Shown piece by piece: positions 26,668 through 35,811 of a stretch of DNA of 64,000 bases. Position 1 is the stretch's first letter. Each line of letters starts with the position of its first letter. Below the pieces are notes generated by a model. The model was not told the origin of the DNA. It made no database searches and was given only the letters and a program-made list of their open reading frames with translations. Made by a program: the position numbers and the translations under genes. The stretch covers positions 1 to 64,000 of the forward strand of contig NZ_JBEQZJ010000015.1 of the NCBI RefSeq assembly GCF_045223415.1, written 5' to 3'. The stretch comes from Hoskinsella mucinilytica (GTDB taxonomy: Bacteria; Bacillota_I; Bacilli_A; Erysipelotrichales; Erysipelotrichaceae).

Positions 26668-26699
26668 TTGACAGTGAAGTGTATTAGTGCCATAATACA
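26668..26699 (+). promoter_or_regulatory. GntR operon promoter with operator 1
   Basis: TTGACA (26668-26673) and CATAAT (26691-26696) are 17 bases apart. The perfect inverted repeat TGTATTA-N6-TAATACA (26680-26699) covers the spacer and -10. The same 7-base arms recur at 27111-27130. Binding there would block RNA polymerase, consistent with autorepression by the YtrA-like regulator encoded just downstream. Confidence 0.85.
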
Positions 26700-26717
26700 G
26701 TTGAAGGAGGTGGTATG

Positions 26718-27092
26718 ATGATATCCTTTCACTCATTGGTTCTTCATAAAAAGGAACCTGTATATTTACAAATTTGTCGCTATATCAAACAAAGGATCCT
26801 GATGCAAGAAATTAAGGATTATGAAGAGCTTCCAAGTCGTAGAGAATTGGCGATGCAGCTATCCATCAATCCGAATACGGTACAAAAGGCATATAAGCTA
26901 TTAGAAGAAGAACATATCATACGTACCATCAGCAATGTAAAAAGTGTGATCGTTGTAAATGAGGAAATCATAGAAAGTATAAGAAGTGAATTTGTTGAAT
27001 CAGATATCAAAGAATTTATTCAGAATTGTAAAAATAGTGGTATGACTTTTCAAAAGGTCATTGAATTGCTTACGAAATATTGGGATGAATAA
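26718..27092 (+). CDS. GntR-family (YtrA-like) repressor
   Basis: 124 residues. The winged HTH (about 10-75) has EPVYLQICRYIKQRI, LPSRRELAMQLSINPNTVQK and AYKLLEEEHII, the GntR/YtrA pattern. Only a short 45-residue tail follows, so there is no large effector domain, as in YtrA regulators of envelope-stress ABC transporters. ATG 26718 sits 7 bases after AAGGAGG; ATG 26715 is also in frame. First gene of a nine-gene operon and likely its repressor through the TGTATTA-N6-TAATACA sites. Confidence 0.9.
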   Translation: MISFHSLVLHKKEPVYLQICRYIKQRILMQEIKDYEELPSRRELAMQLSINPNTVQKAYKLLEEEHIIRTISNVKSVIVVNEEIIESIRSEFVESDIKEFIQNCKNSGMTFQKVIELLTKYWDE

Positions 27093-27110
27093 TTTTTAAT
27101 GTCAGATGAG

Positions 27111-27130
27111 TGTATTATGCACGTAATACA
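27111..27130 (+). promoter_or_regulatory. Operator 2, same inverted repeat
   Basis: TGTATTA-TGCACG-TAATACA matches operator 1 in both arms and in spacing. It lies between the repressor gene and the first permease gene. No clear separate -35 is seen, so it may act as an internal promoter site or as a roadblock. Confidence 0.8.
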
Positions 27131-27145
27131 GAAAGGAGATTGTTT

Positions 27146-27838
27146 ATGAAAGGGATCTTTATGATAATGGAACAGACCTGTGGGGAATATAGAAAGATGT
27201 TATGTGGTTGTTATTTCGTGTTGTTTTTCATTCAATGCTTGTTAGGATACATGTTTTATACCCCATTTTCTCAACAAAATGCAATCATATATTATCTTCC
27301 AATTTTGGTTGCCTTCTTCTTTGTGAATCGTATTCATGCAAAACGATTAAACGTTTTACGGTCAAATGGTGCTTTTCATCGTATCAGATTACTTCCTATG
27401 AATCCTTCCTCTTTTGCTTGGAGTGAATTATTGTTTACAGGTATCTCTTATGCAATGATCGTATTTGTTCAACAAATGGTAATGCTTGTTATTTTTATGA
27501 TGAACCGCATCGATTATCAAACGACAAACCATGCTTTTCTTATTTATGCATTAAGCAATGAAGCATCTATCTTCTTTACGCCTCATTCTTTAACGCAATT
27601 GGTAGCATTCCTACTTTGGTTTGTGGCATTGATCGTTGTATTTACGCAAATGCATCTTGCCATGGCATACGATCAGTGGATCGGTCGCTCTATTCTATAT
27701 CTTGTTGCTTATGTAGGAGTATGCTTCTTGCTAAATACCCTTTCCCTTTTACTGACATCCGTATTGGTCTTCATCATCATGGTCATATCCTTTCTTAACT
27801 TAAGAAGCATCACTGGTGTTGGGAGGTGGCGTTCATGA
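27146..27838 (+). CDS. Permease paralogue A of the GntR operon
   Basis: 230 residues with about six membrane helices. It shares with two later genes in the operon (29067 and 31645) the start (M)EQTC, the cytoplasmic motif NGAFHRIRLLPM and a following SELLF. This identifies a repeated permease family. An AAAGGAG site precedes ATG 27146, just after operator 2. The next gene overlaps its stop (ATGA). Likely a membrane subunit of an ABC-2-like transporter driven by the ATPase at 33551. Confidence 0.75.
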   Translation: MKGIFMIMEQTCGEYRKMLCGCYFVLFFIQCLLGYMFYTPFSQQNAIIYYLPILVAFFFVNRIHAKRLNVLRSNGAFHRIRLLPMNPSSFAWSELLFTGISYAMIVFVQQMVMLVIFMMNRIDYQTTNHAFLIYALSNEASIFFTPHSLTQLVAFLLWFVALIVVFTQMHLAMAYDQWIGRSILYLVAYVGVCFLLNTLSLLLTSVLVFIIMVISFLNLRSITGVGRWRS

Positions 27839-29043
27839 AAAAGATAAAATGGTTTATTATGATTTGTTGTCTGCTTTGTGTGGTTGCTTCTGCTGGTTAC
27901 TTTTATATGTATCGATCACAGGAATTTCCTTTGGTAGATATCTTAGGCAATCGTTTAGAATTAAAAGATGTGACTATAAAGTTTACGATGCAAATAGATA
28001 AGAATTATGTGAATGTACGCTTAGATGATGCGAAGCTTACGTATGATGTTGAAAAGAGTATCAAAGATATTTTTGAAACATCAATGATAACGGAAGAAAG
28101 TATGTATATTTATCCGAATTATGAGCGTGTATTAGAACCTTGTGGGGAATGGAAAAGAACAGATGATGATTTAAATGAAACAGAATATTCACAAGAAAGA
28201 ACCATTCAAGGAGCTAAAATCAACGGTTACTATGCTAGTTTACAAAAAAAAGATAGCTCAATTATATGGGTGCCAAAAGCCTATTCGGGGTTTATTCCCA
28301 TTGAGTTTGAAGAATATTCTAATGAAAAAAAACAATATAAACAATGTAGAATCATGACAAAGCAAGGTGCTGAAGTTGCCATGGGAGATCTTTGTATAGG
28401 TGTAGATCTTGTGTCAGAAGATGAAGAATTCCATTATACCGGAGAACATCAGATTCAAGTTAATGAATCCGAATATTACTTTGTACCTGAAAGAAAAAAA
28501 GATACCAAAGGCGATAATTTTATCTTTCATATCTATGTAAAAGATGAAGAATTACTTAGTGAAAAGGTAACCATGTTACCAAAGGATCAACAAGAAGAAG
28601 CTATCTATGGTATCCAAGATCATATTTATATCATAGTAGAAAAAAACAATGACCATTATCTACAAAAATATGATAAACAAGGAAAATTGATCAAAGAAAT
28701 TCAGATGCCAACCAAACAAGCGGATATCAGTGCTTTCATTAAGATCAATGATCATTATATGAATGTGTTTTTACAAGATAAATGTTATGTAATCGATGTA
28801 GAGCAAATGAAGCTTATCGATGAAGAACCTATCGATGTCAATGATAGATATATCGTTGATTGCTTCTATCAAGATCATAAGTTATATACGTTATATGACG
28901 AATTTCGATCCGATGGCGTAGTGTCCATTCAGGTTCAAAAGCAACAACAAACATTGTATGAAGGAGAAGTATATTTATATCGCCGGTTAAATCAAAATAG
29001 TGATATGAATGTTATGTATCATTATGCTGAATTTCAGCGATAA
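27835..29043 (+). CDS. Membrane-anchored extracytoplasmic protein A
   Basis: 402 residues. One N-terminal membrane helix (about 5-24) is followed by a large polar domain outside the cell. It is homologous to the 29744 and 32328 products: all share an N-terminal MKK anchor, an early beta-rich region and a YYFVP block followed by a strand-rich, propeller-like C-terminal part. The start overlaps the permease stop (ATGA) and has GGGAGG. Each copy follows its own permease, so the pair is the duplicated unit. Function unknown; possibly a ligand sensor or a partner of the permease. Confidence 0.7.
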   Translation: MKKIKWFIMICCLLCVVASAGYFYMYRSQEFPLVDILGNRLELKDVTIKFTMQIDKNYVNVRLDDAKLTYDVEKSIKDIFETSMITEESMYIYPNYERVLEPCGEWKRTDDDLNETEYSQERTIQGAKINGYYASLQKKDSSIIWVPKAYSGFIPIEFEEYSNEKKQYKQCRIMTKQGAEVAMGDLCIGVDLVSEDEEFHYTGEHQIQVNESEYYFVPERKKDTKGDNFIFHIYVKDEELLSEKVTMLPKDQQEEAIYGIQDHIYIIVEKNNDHYLQKYDKQGKLIKEIQMPTKQADISAFIKINDHYMNVFLQDKCYVIDVEQMKLIDEEPIDVNDRYIVDCFYQDHKLYTLYDEFRSDGVVSIQVQKQQQTLYEGEVYLYRRLNQNSDMNVMYHYAEFQR

Positions 29044-29066
29044 GTAAGAAGGGAGGAAACAACTGT

Positions 29067-29747
29067 ATGAAGGATATCATTGTCATAATGGAACAAACTT
29101 GTCAAAAATCAATCAAAAAATTATGTTGTATTTATGTTTGTTATGCATTTCTTTTATGCTTGATGACATATATCTTTGGAATGAAAAATGGTTATGAAAT
29201 CTTATTTCTTTATCTACCGATCGGAATCATTTCAGGAGTACATCAAAGACGAATAAAAGAGATGATCGGTAATGGTGCTTATGATCGTATTCGTTTATTA
29301 CCTGTGAAAAGGAATGCTTATTTCATCAGTGAATTGATCTTTGTAATGGTTTCTTGGTTGCCTATCTTCTCCATATTATATCTGATTTGGTTTTTGTATG
29401 GTACCTATATTCAGACAGGCTATGTGGACGTTATCAATCAGTTTTTCTTCTTGACACTCTCCTGTGATGTCATGACGATAGTTGCACCTTATCAGTTATC
29501 CGGATTATGTGCCTTTATAAGCATTCTTTGTTTGTTGAGCATGGTGGTTGTATTTAATGCGTTTACTACCCTTGCATGGAATTATCAGAAATGGGCATTG
29601 ATCAATGGTTTGATGGGATTTCTTCTGGTATTGTTTTTGATATCCATGAAAAAACAAGTGTCGGGAATTGCTCTGTGCTGGATCTTCATACTCGTGGATT
29701 ACACGTTGTTATGTCTTTGGTTCGGGGTTAGGAGAAAGCGAACATGA
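29067..29747 (+). CDS. Permease paralogue B of the GntR operon
   Basis: 226 residues, about six membrane helices. It repeats IMEQTC at the start and NGAYDRIRLLPVKRNAY plus SELIF. GGGAGG site before ATG 29067, and an ATGA overlap with its partner at 29744. Closest in motif detail to paralogue C. Confidence 0.75.
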   Translation: MKDIIVIMEQTCQKSIKKLCCIYVCYAFLLCLMTYIFGMKNGYEILFLYLPIGIISGVHQRRIKEMIGNGAYDRIRLLPVKRNAYFISELIFVMVSWLPIFSILYLIWFLYGTYIQTGYVDVINQFFFLTLSCDVMTIVAPYQLSGLCAFISILCLLSMVVVFNAFTTLAWNYQKWALINGLMGFLLVLFLISMKKQVSGIALCWIFILVDYTLLCLWFGVRRKRT

Positions 29748-30904
29748 AAAAGACAATATGCTTTATGGTGGCTAGTGTATTGATATGGGTTGGAGGATAT
29801 GGAGCATATGTTTACATGTATCAACATGCAGACTTTAAGATACGGACGATACAAGGGGATGATGCTATATTAGAAGAGATCGGAATACAGCTGCAATATA
29901 GGAGTAATGATTCTTATGTTTCTACGCTCATTCAAAAGAATGATACAAGGTATCAAATCGATAATCAAACAAAGAGTAGTGAGGGAAATCGAGTATATGA
30001 ACATTATGACTATGATACAAAAGATGCAAGGGAATGGATCATAGAGGAACAACAATTAGAAGGTTGTGAAACGCATCATCGTCGCTTGGATCACGTTCAA
30101 ATAAACTATGAGATACTTTTCACGGAAGATCGATCCGAGGTTCTTTTACATACAGGACTAAGTGATTTTAGTAAAGAGGAATATACTTATATAGAAACAG
30201 CAACTGTTTGTGAAGGTGATGTACAAGTATCCAATGAGATCAAGCGAGTGGATGCATTGGAAAATGATTATGATCTTGCTTTCGATCAATTGCTTGCGCA
30301 ATATGACAGTAAACATTATTACTTCGTACCTTATGCGCCAACTAAAACCAAAGGAACACGCTATCTGTACCAATTAACAAAGGATGAGGATACGTGGAAA
30401 GTCGAAGAGTTAAATGAATTATCTGAAACGCAAGAAATGATCGAATGTTTTGTGATAGAAAGACGTATTCTGGTGTTATCAAAAGATGAAAAACATCTCT
30501 ATGTGACTTGTTATGATACAACAGGAGATGAGCTTTCCACAACGACCATAGATACCATATTACCAAAAGGAATGCGCTTTTATCAACAAGGGGCATACCT
30601 TATGTGGAAAACCGATTCTACGTTATATGTGTTTGACGGGGATGAGATGAAGCTTATGACACAGATACCATTAGATGCTAGTCTTCTCGAGAAAGAACTT
30701 GGCTATACTTTCATTCCTTATATGAAGAATGAAACGCTTTGGATCGGAAGCTTAGAGTATACAAATGATGGAAGAGAGTATGCAAGAGTACAAGCATGGA
30801 AACAGGAAACGAAACGATATGAAGGAACGATAGATTTTTTGAAGTCCGGTCCATCTGCAACAGATATGCGTAGACCATACTTGATAGAAATCGGCTTTCA
30901 ATGA
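29744..30904 (+). CDS. Membrane-anchored extracytoplasmic protein B
   Basis: 386 residues, with an anchor helix at about 5-24. The motif HYYFVPYAP is followed by KTKGTRYLYQL, matching YYFVP...KGDNFIFHI of copy A. It overlaps permease B (ATGA). The external domain is rich in acidic residues and beta strands. It ends 22 bases before the next membrane gene. Confidence 0.7.
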   Translation: MKKTICFMVASVLIWVGGYGAYVYMYQHADFKIRTIQGDDAILEEIGIQLQYRSNDSYVSTLIQKNDTRYQIDNQTKSSEGNRVYEHYDYDTKDAREWIIEEQQLEGCETHHRRLDHVQINYEILFTEDRSEVLLHTGLSDFSKEEYTYIETATVCEGDVQVSNEIKRVDALENDYDLAFDQLLAQYDSKHYYFVPYAPTKTKGTRYLYQLTKDEDTWKVEELNELSETQEMIECFVIERRILVLSKDEKHLYVTCYDTTGDELSTTTIDTILPKGMRFYQQGAYLMWKTDSTLYVFDGDEMKLMTQIPLDASLLEKELGYTFIPYMKNETLWIGSLEYTNDGREYARVQAWKQETKRYEGTIDFLKSGPSATDMRRPYLIEIGFQ

Positions 30905-30926
30905 TAAACACGAGAGGATGAGGGTT

Positions 30927-31628
30927 ATGTGGAATGCAATAAAATATGCAATCAAGGCATGTTGGCCAATGGAACTAGGGATACTCATCGTTTCCTTATG
31001 TTTCTTGGCTATACAGAAACGGGCGTTTTTTGGTCTTACCTATGAACAAAACAACTTGATAGATATCACCTTTCCTATGAAGTCTTGGATGTTTATAGGG
31101 TTCCTGCTCAGTGGGTGCTTAGCAGTTTGTGTCATTATGCAGTATTTAAATTTTTCCGTAAGTAAAGTCAGGCTGATGCTGATGCGTGATCATAGGGTAG
31201 AATTCATGTTTGGATATATCTTCCTTGTCTTTGTCATCTTTCTTCTATGTTATATGATGTTATCTTACTTATTGAAAGAAGGATTATATGAAATGATATC
31301 TTACGGTAATCCCAAAGCTAGTGAAGCATGGAAAAACATGGTATTTCAAGATGTAATCACCCATGATGAGTTGTCCCTTATTCTTGTTATGAATTTACGT
31401 AATACAGGAAGAATGTTGCTTTGGCTGTTTAGCTTATCACTGTGGACCAATGCGTGTGCAGTAAGCCAGCTTCTACGAAAGAGAGGTTGGTTAGATATGA
31501 TCGTGATAAGTACCATCTTACCTTTGGTGATCAGTATCTTCCATTGGAGTCAGATACCGATTTCTATCTTATTATGTATTGGTTATATCTGGTATATTGA
31601 TCGCTGTTGGAATCAAACATGGATATAG
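30927..31628 (+). CDS. Unpaired integral membrane protein of the GntR operon
   Basis: 233 residues, about six membrane helices, without the NGAxxRIRLLP motif of the three permease paralogues, so it is a different subunit. ATG 30927 is favoured by a GAGG 9 bases upstream; ATG 30918 is in frame but sits against that site. It may be a further transmembrane component or an accessory protein. No family recognised. Confidence 0.6.
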   Translation: MWNAIKYAIKACWPMELGILIVSLCFLAIQKRAFFGLTYEQNNLIDITFPMKSWMFIGFLLSGCLAVCVIMQYLNFSVSKVRLMLMRDHRVEFMFGYIFLVFVIFLLCYMMLSYLLKEGLYEMISYGNPKASEAWKNMVFQDVITHDELSLILVMNLRNTGRMLLWLFSLSLWTNACAVSQLLRKRGWLDMIVISTILPLVISIFHWSQIPISILLCIGYIWYIDRCWNQTWI

Positions 31629-31644
31629 GAAAGGGGTGAATGAA

Positions 31645-32319
31645 ATGAAAGATGTTTCTTTGTTTCTAGAACAAAATTGCAAGAAAAGTGTAAAACAGCT
31701 GATCATCATTTATGGGATCGCTATCATCTTGTTTGGATTTTCTTTTCTCTTGAACGAGGTGAATCAAGGGATCCATGCAATCTTTTTGATCATAAGTTTA
31801 GCAATCATTGCGAAGGTCAATCATGATCGTCTAAAGGATATGGTTGCCAATGGTGCCTTGACAAGACTTCGCTTGTTGCCGGTAAAAAGAGCAGCCTTTT
31901 GTGTGAGTGAAATATTATTTTGTACCATATCTTATATGGGGATATTCGTATGTTTATATCTTGCTTGGTTTGCGTATACTGCGTTTTATCTTCCTCAAAT
32001 GCAAGGAAACATGTTTCTGTTTACTACATGGTCTTATACCGTATTGGATTTCCTGTTTTCATTGGATGTTTTACATATTATGATCTTGCTTCTCTATTTA
32101 CTGACGTTAGGGATCAATACCGTAGGTGGTTCATTGTGCAGTGCTATGAAAAGAAAAGATATATCTGTATATAGCTCTATCTGCTTCTCTTATTGGATCA
32201 TCTTTAATGTGACAAACGTTACTTTGGTTTGGTCATTGATTGTGTGTGGATTGATGTTACTTGTCATGGCGTATTCTCTCTTTTATATCAACCGATATCT
32301 AAGACTGATCAGAAAGTAG
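31645..32319 (+). CDS. Permease paralogue C of the GntR operon
   Basis: 224 residues with about six membrane helices. It carries the repeat motifs FLEQNC and NGALTRLRLLPVKRAAF plus SEILF. AAAGGGGTG site before ATG 31645; an upstream in-frame ATG lies inside the previous gene. Followed 8 bases later by its partner protein. Confidence 0.75.
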   Translation: MKDVSLFLEQNCKKSVKQLIIIYGIAIILFGFSFLLNEVNQGIHAIFLIISLAIIAKVNHDRLKDMVANGALTRLRLLPVKRAAFCVSEILFCTISYMGIFVCLYLAWFAYTAFYLPQMQGNMFLFTTWSYTVLDFLFSLDVLHIMILLLYLLTLGINTVGGSLCSAMKRKDISVYSSICFSYWIIFNVTNVTLVWSLIVCGLMLLVMAYSLFYINRYLRLIRK

Positions 32320-32327
32320 GTGAGGAC

Positions 32328-33548
32328 ATGAAAAAAGTAGGTATCTTCTTGTTGGCAATCTTGTTACTATTTATCGGTAGTTTGATATATGTTAACCAAA
32401 GGTCTTTAGATGTAACCTTTGATTTGATCAATCACGTAGGATCAAGTGAGATCTTAAAACCAATTCGTGCGGAATTTTCTTATGGTATTTCAAGACATAA
32501 AATCGAATTTCGTATTGAACAGGGGAAACTACAATATCAAATAGATACACAAGATCCACTATATTCCTTACCATTTACATATGAATATCAGGATGCTGAT
32601 GCAAATGATGCTGAAGGTACCATACAATATCGTGATGGGGATGAGAAGGCGTATTTGTCAGAAGATGTAAATTGGGAATCTATTTATGATAAATGTGATA
32701 TCAATAAAACTGAGCTTGATAGTGTAGATATCGTTTATCAGTTTCAATCTTGGATACAGTATACTTATCAATTAGGACTAAAATCTGGATTAAAAGCACA
32801 TTCCAATGATCGTTATAGCTTTCAAAGATATGATATTTCCTGTGAGGGAAAAGATCATATAGATCAGGATAAGCGCTTAGAAAAAACAATCTTGAAGAAA
32901 GATCAATTCAATGGTCTATTCTTTGAAACAAACCAAGGCTTAGCCCAATATGCCAGGTATCTAGATGAGCATCATTATTATTTTGTGCCATCTATGGGTG
33001 TGGATATCAGTGGACAAAATCATATTTTTCAAATCAATGTGAATTCTCATGGTATTGAATATCAAGATATTACAGCTCTTCCACAAGGAAGATTGTATGA
33101 GGGAATGCAAATCGTGAACCAAGATCTTATGGTGTTTTCACATGATGAACAAAACTTTTATTTTTCTAAATATCAAACAGATGGTAGCTTCATGGAAGAA
33201 ACAAAGATAGCGTATCAATATAAAGAAACAGAACCATGGAGTAGAATGTATCATGATTCTCGTTATTTATATTGGAATATAGGTATGGATTATCGTATCT
33301 TCGATACAAAGACCATGCAATTTGTGGATCATTATCAAATAGAAGATAAGGTATATGATATCATCTATCGAGATGGTATCTTATATACCCTTGGTGAAGG
33401 TAGTACAGAAAAGAGTTGGTATATCAAAGCATATCAAAATAAACAATTGATCTATGAAGGAGAGGTTTTGGTGCCTGTGGAAGAATTGACACATACCGGA
33501 ATCATAGACTATGGTTCTTTTATAGATGAAACTAGTAGGAGGGATTAG
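32328..33548 (+). CDS. Membrane-anchored extracytoplasmic protein C
   Basis: 406 residues, anchor helix at about 4-22. HHYYFVPSMG and then SGQNHIFQI align with copies A and B. The C-terminal half has repeated D-x-x-Y/W strand units suggestive of a beta-propeller (inference). ATG 32328 follows TAGGTGAGG; a longer in-frame ORF upstream overlaps permease C and is not used. Confidence 0.7.
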   Translation: MKKVGIFLLAILLLFIGSLIYVNQRSLDVTFDLINHVGSSEILKPIRAEFSYGISRHKIEFRIEQGKLQYQIDTQDPLYSLPFTYEYQDADANDAEGTIQYRDGDEKAYLSEDVNWESIYDKCDINKTELDSVDIVYQFQSWIQYTYQLGLKSGLKAHSNDRYSFQRYDISCEGKDHIDQDKRLEKTILKKDQFNGLFFETNQGLAQYARYLDEHHYYFVPSMGVDISGQNHIFQINVNSHGIEYQDITALPQGRLYEGMQIVNQDLMVFSHDEQNFYFSKYQTDGSFMEETKIAYQYKETEPWSRMYHDSRYLYWNIGMDYRIFDTKTMQFVDHYQIEDKVYDIIYRDGILYTLGEGSTEKSWYIKAYQNKQLIYEGEVLVPVEELTHTGIIDYGSFIDETSRRD

Positions 33549-33550
33549 GC

Positions 33551-34240
33551 ATGTTGGAGTTAAAGAAGGTAACGAAAGCTTATATAAGTGATAAAGGGAT
33601 ATTTGATGTTACGATTCAGTTTCATGAAGGAGAAATTACCGGGATTTTAGGTAGAAATGGTAGTGGTAAAACGACTTTGTTGAAGTCTATTTTAGATTTG
33701 ATTCAAATCGATGCCGGGGAGATCTTGTTAGATGGATCTCATGTGTATGATCGATATCAAGATGTAGCTTTTATCAGTGAAGAAGGAAGCTTTATGCCGA
33801 ATATGACCGCTTTAGAATATGGTAGATTTTTGAAAGATTATTATAAGCATTTTGATTTTCATGATTATCAAGCATTGTTAGAACAGTTTGAGATTAGTAA
33901 AGAAGGTAAAATCAAAGATTTCTCTAAAGGTCAGAAAATGAAAACGGAAATCGCCGCAGGCTTTTCCATGCATGCGAAATTGATTGTGTTGGATGAACCG
34001 TTTAATGGGTTGGATGTTTACGCAAAAGAGGATACCATTAAGCTTTTGATTCAACAATTGCATGAGGATACGGTCATTTTGATTTCCACGCATAACATTG
34101 AAGAAATCGAAACCATTGCGGATCGTTGTATTGTGATGGAAAAGGGGAAAATCAGGAAAGATGTAAAAATGGATCAGCTACATGAAGTAGGGATGGATCT
34201 GAAAGATTTATTAGACCAATATCGAACAGAGATCAAATGA
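33551..34240 (+). CDS. ABC ATPase of the GntR operon (YtrB-like)
   Basis: 229 residues. Walker A is GRNGSGKTT, the signature loop is the atypical DFSKGQKMK seen in YtrB-type ATPases, Walker B is LIVLDEPFNGLD, and the H-switch is STHNIEE. It starts 2 bases after gene C stops, with GGAGGG upstream. As the only ATPase in the operon it must serve all three permease paralogues or the complex they form. Confidence 0.93.
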   Translation: MLELKKVTKAYISDKGIFDVTIQFHEGEITGILGRNGSGKTTLLKSILDLIQIDAGEILLDGSHVYDRYQDVAFISEEGSFMPNMTALEYGRFLKDYYKHFDFHDYQALLEQFEISKEGKIKDFSKGQKMKTEIAAGFSMHAKLIVLDEPFNGLDVYAKEDTIKLLIQQLHEDTVILISTHNIEEIETIADRCIVMEKGKIRKDVKMDQLHEVGMDLKDLLDQYRTEIK

Positions 34241-34256
34241 GTAGGATGATACAAAA

Positions 34257-34283
34257 AAAGCTGTCAATTTTGACAGCTTTATT
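34257..34283. terminator. Bidirectional terminator of the GntR operon
   Basis: AAAGCTGTCAA (34257-34267) and TTGACAGCTTT (34270-34280) are perfect inverted arms. A-tracts and T-tracts flank both sides, so it also ends the minus-strand dehydrogenase gene. Confidence 0.85.
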
Positions 34284-34285
34284 AT

Positions 34286-35659
34286 CTATGCTTTAGGTTC
34301 GTATAAATATCTTGCGACATATACACCTGATGCACTTGCATGAGATAAAGAGTGAGTGACACCACTACAATCTCCTATGACAAACAGACCTTCGTGTTTG
34401 GTTTCTAGATGCTCATCGATTTCAACCTCTAGATTATAAAATTTTACCTCTACACCATATAGTAATGTATCATCATTTGCAGTACCCGGTGCAACCTTAT
34501 CCAGTTGATAGATCATTTCGATGATATCGTCTAATTGACGCTTTGGAATGACCAAGCTTAAGTCACCGGGTGTCGCAGACAACGTTGGAGTGACAAAACT
34601 TTCTTGGATCCTTCCAACAGTACTTCTTTGACCTCGGATGAGATCGCCAAATCGTTGAACGATCACACCACCACCTAGCATATTGCTTAAGCGTGCGATG
34701 CTTTCACCGTATCCATTGCTATCTTTGAATGGTTCCGTGAAATGATTGCTTACCAATAATGCAAAATTGGTATTTTCTGTATAACGAGCAGGGTCTTCAT
34801 AGCTATGACCGTTTACCGTAACGATTCCATTCGTGTTTTCACTTACGACAACACCTCTTGGGTTCATACAGAAAGTTCTGACTTTGTCTTGGAATTTTTG
34901 AGTACGATACACGATTTTACTTTCATAAAGTTCATCGGTCAAATGAGAGAAGATACTATAAGGAAGCTCAACACGTACCCCGATATCAACACGATTACTT
35001 TTGGTTTTGATACCTAAAGTATCGCAGACATTTCCCATCCATTTACTACCGCTTCTTCCGGTAGAGATGATACATTTTGTTCCGGTAAAGGTTTTCTCTC
35101 CACTATGTAAGGCATAGCCGTTTTCTAACTTTTCCACAGAGTCGATATGAGTATTGAAGTGCATGCTTACTTTATTCTGCAATTGTGCAAATAGATTTTC
35201 TAACACGACATAGTTTTTGTCTGTACCTAAATGACGTACTTGCGCTTCCAAAAGATGTAAATCATTCTGCATGCATTCCTTTTTTAATCTGGTATTTCCA
35301 GTGGAATACAGTTTGGTATCTGCGCCACCATTTTCTACATTGATCTTATCTACATATTCCATTAACTCGATTGCTTCTTTTCTTCCTAAATATTCATATA
35401 AGGTACCACCGAATTGATTGGTAATATTATACTTTCCATCAGAAAATGCACCGGCACCGCCAAAGCCATTCATAATTGCACAGGTTTTACAATTGATACA
35501 AGATTTGATTTTCACCCCATCAATAGGACATTTCCTTTTTTCAAGGGGATTCCCTGTTTCAAATAAACCGATTTTTAATTCCGGCTGTAGGCGAAGCGCT
35601 TCGTATGCAGAGAAGATACCGCCAGGTCCAGCACCAACGATCACTAAGTCAAAATCCAT
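34286..35659 (-). CDS. FAD-dependent dehydrogenase, COG2509 type
   Basis: 457 residues. The N-terminal FAD-binding motif is DLVIVGAGPGGIFSAYEAL. A conserved cysteine-rich stretch follows (CPIDGVKIKSCINCKTC), then MNGFGGAGAFSDGKYN, and a second FAD contact near VIGDCSGVTHSLSHASASG. This matches the uncharacterised COG2509 dehydrogenases. The CINCKTC group could bind a metal or Fe-S centre. Start at minus-strand ATG 35659 with GGAGGTG; a longer in-frame extension has no ribosome site. Confidence 0.88.
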   Translation of the reverse strand: MDFDLVIVGAGPGGIFSAYEALRLQPELKIGLFETGNPLEKRKCPIDGVKIKSCINCKTCAIMNGFGGAGAFSDGKYNITNQFGGTLYEYLGRKEAIELMEYVDKINVENGGADTKLYSTGNTRLKKECMQNDLHLLEAQVRHLGTDKNYVVLENLFAQLQNKVSMHFNTHIDSVEKLENGYALHSGEKTFTGTKCIISTGRSGSKWMGNVCDTLGIKTKSNRVDIGVRVELPYSIFSHLTDELYESKIVYRTQKFQDKVRTFCMNPRGVVVSENTNGIVTVNGHSYEDPARYTENTNFALLVSNHFTEPFKDSNGYGESIARLSNMLGGGVIVQRFGDLIRGQRSTVGRIQESFVTPTLSATPGDLSLVIPKRQLDDIIEMIYQLDKVAPGTANDDTLLYGVEVKFYNLEVEIDEHLETKHEGLFVIGDCSGVTHSLSHASASGVYVARYLYEPKA

Positions 35660-35782
35660 AAGACACCTCCATAAATTGATTAATTTTATGGGAAATTTCA
35701 AGATTTCCCAAAGTATTTTACCATATCTATAGAATAAAGCCAGCATTATTTATGAAAACTTTATGAAAGCGGAATGCAAGGA

Positions 35783-35810
35783 AAAAGAAAAGGCCTTTGG
35801 GCCTTCTCAG
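35783..35810 (-). terminator. Terminator of the CBM9 lipoprotein gene
   Basis: On the minus strand AAGGCC pairs with GGCCTT (35790-35805, CAAA loop), followed by TTTTCTTTTTCC. Confidence 0.75.
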
Positions 35811-35811
35811 T

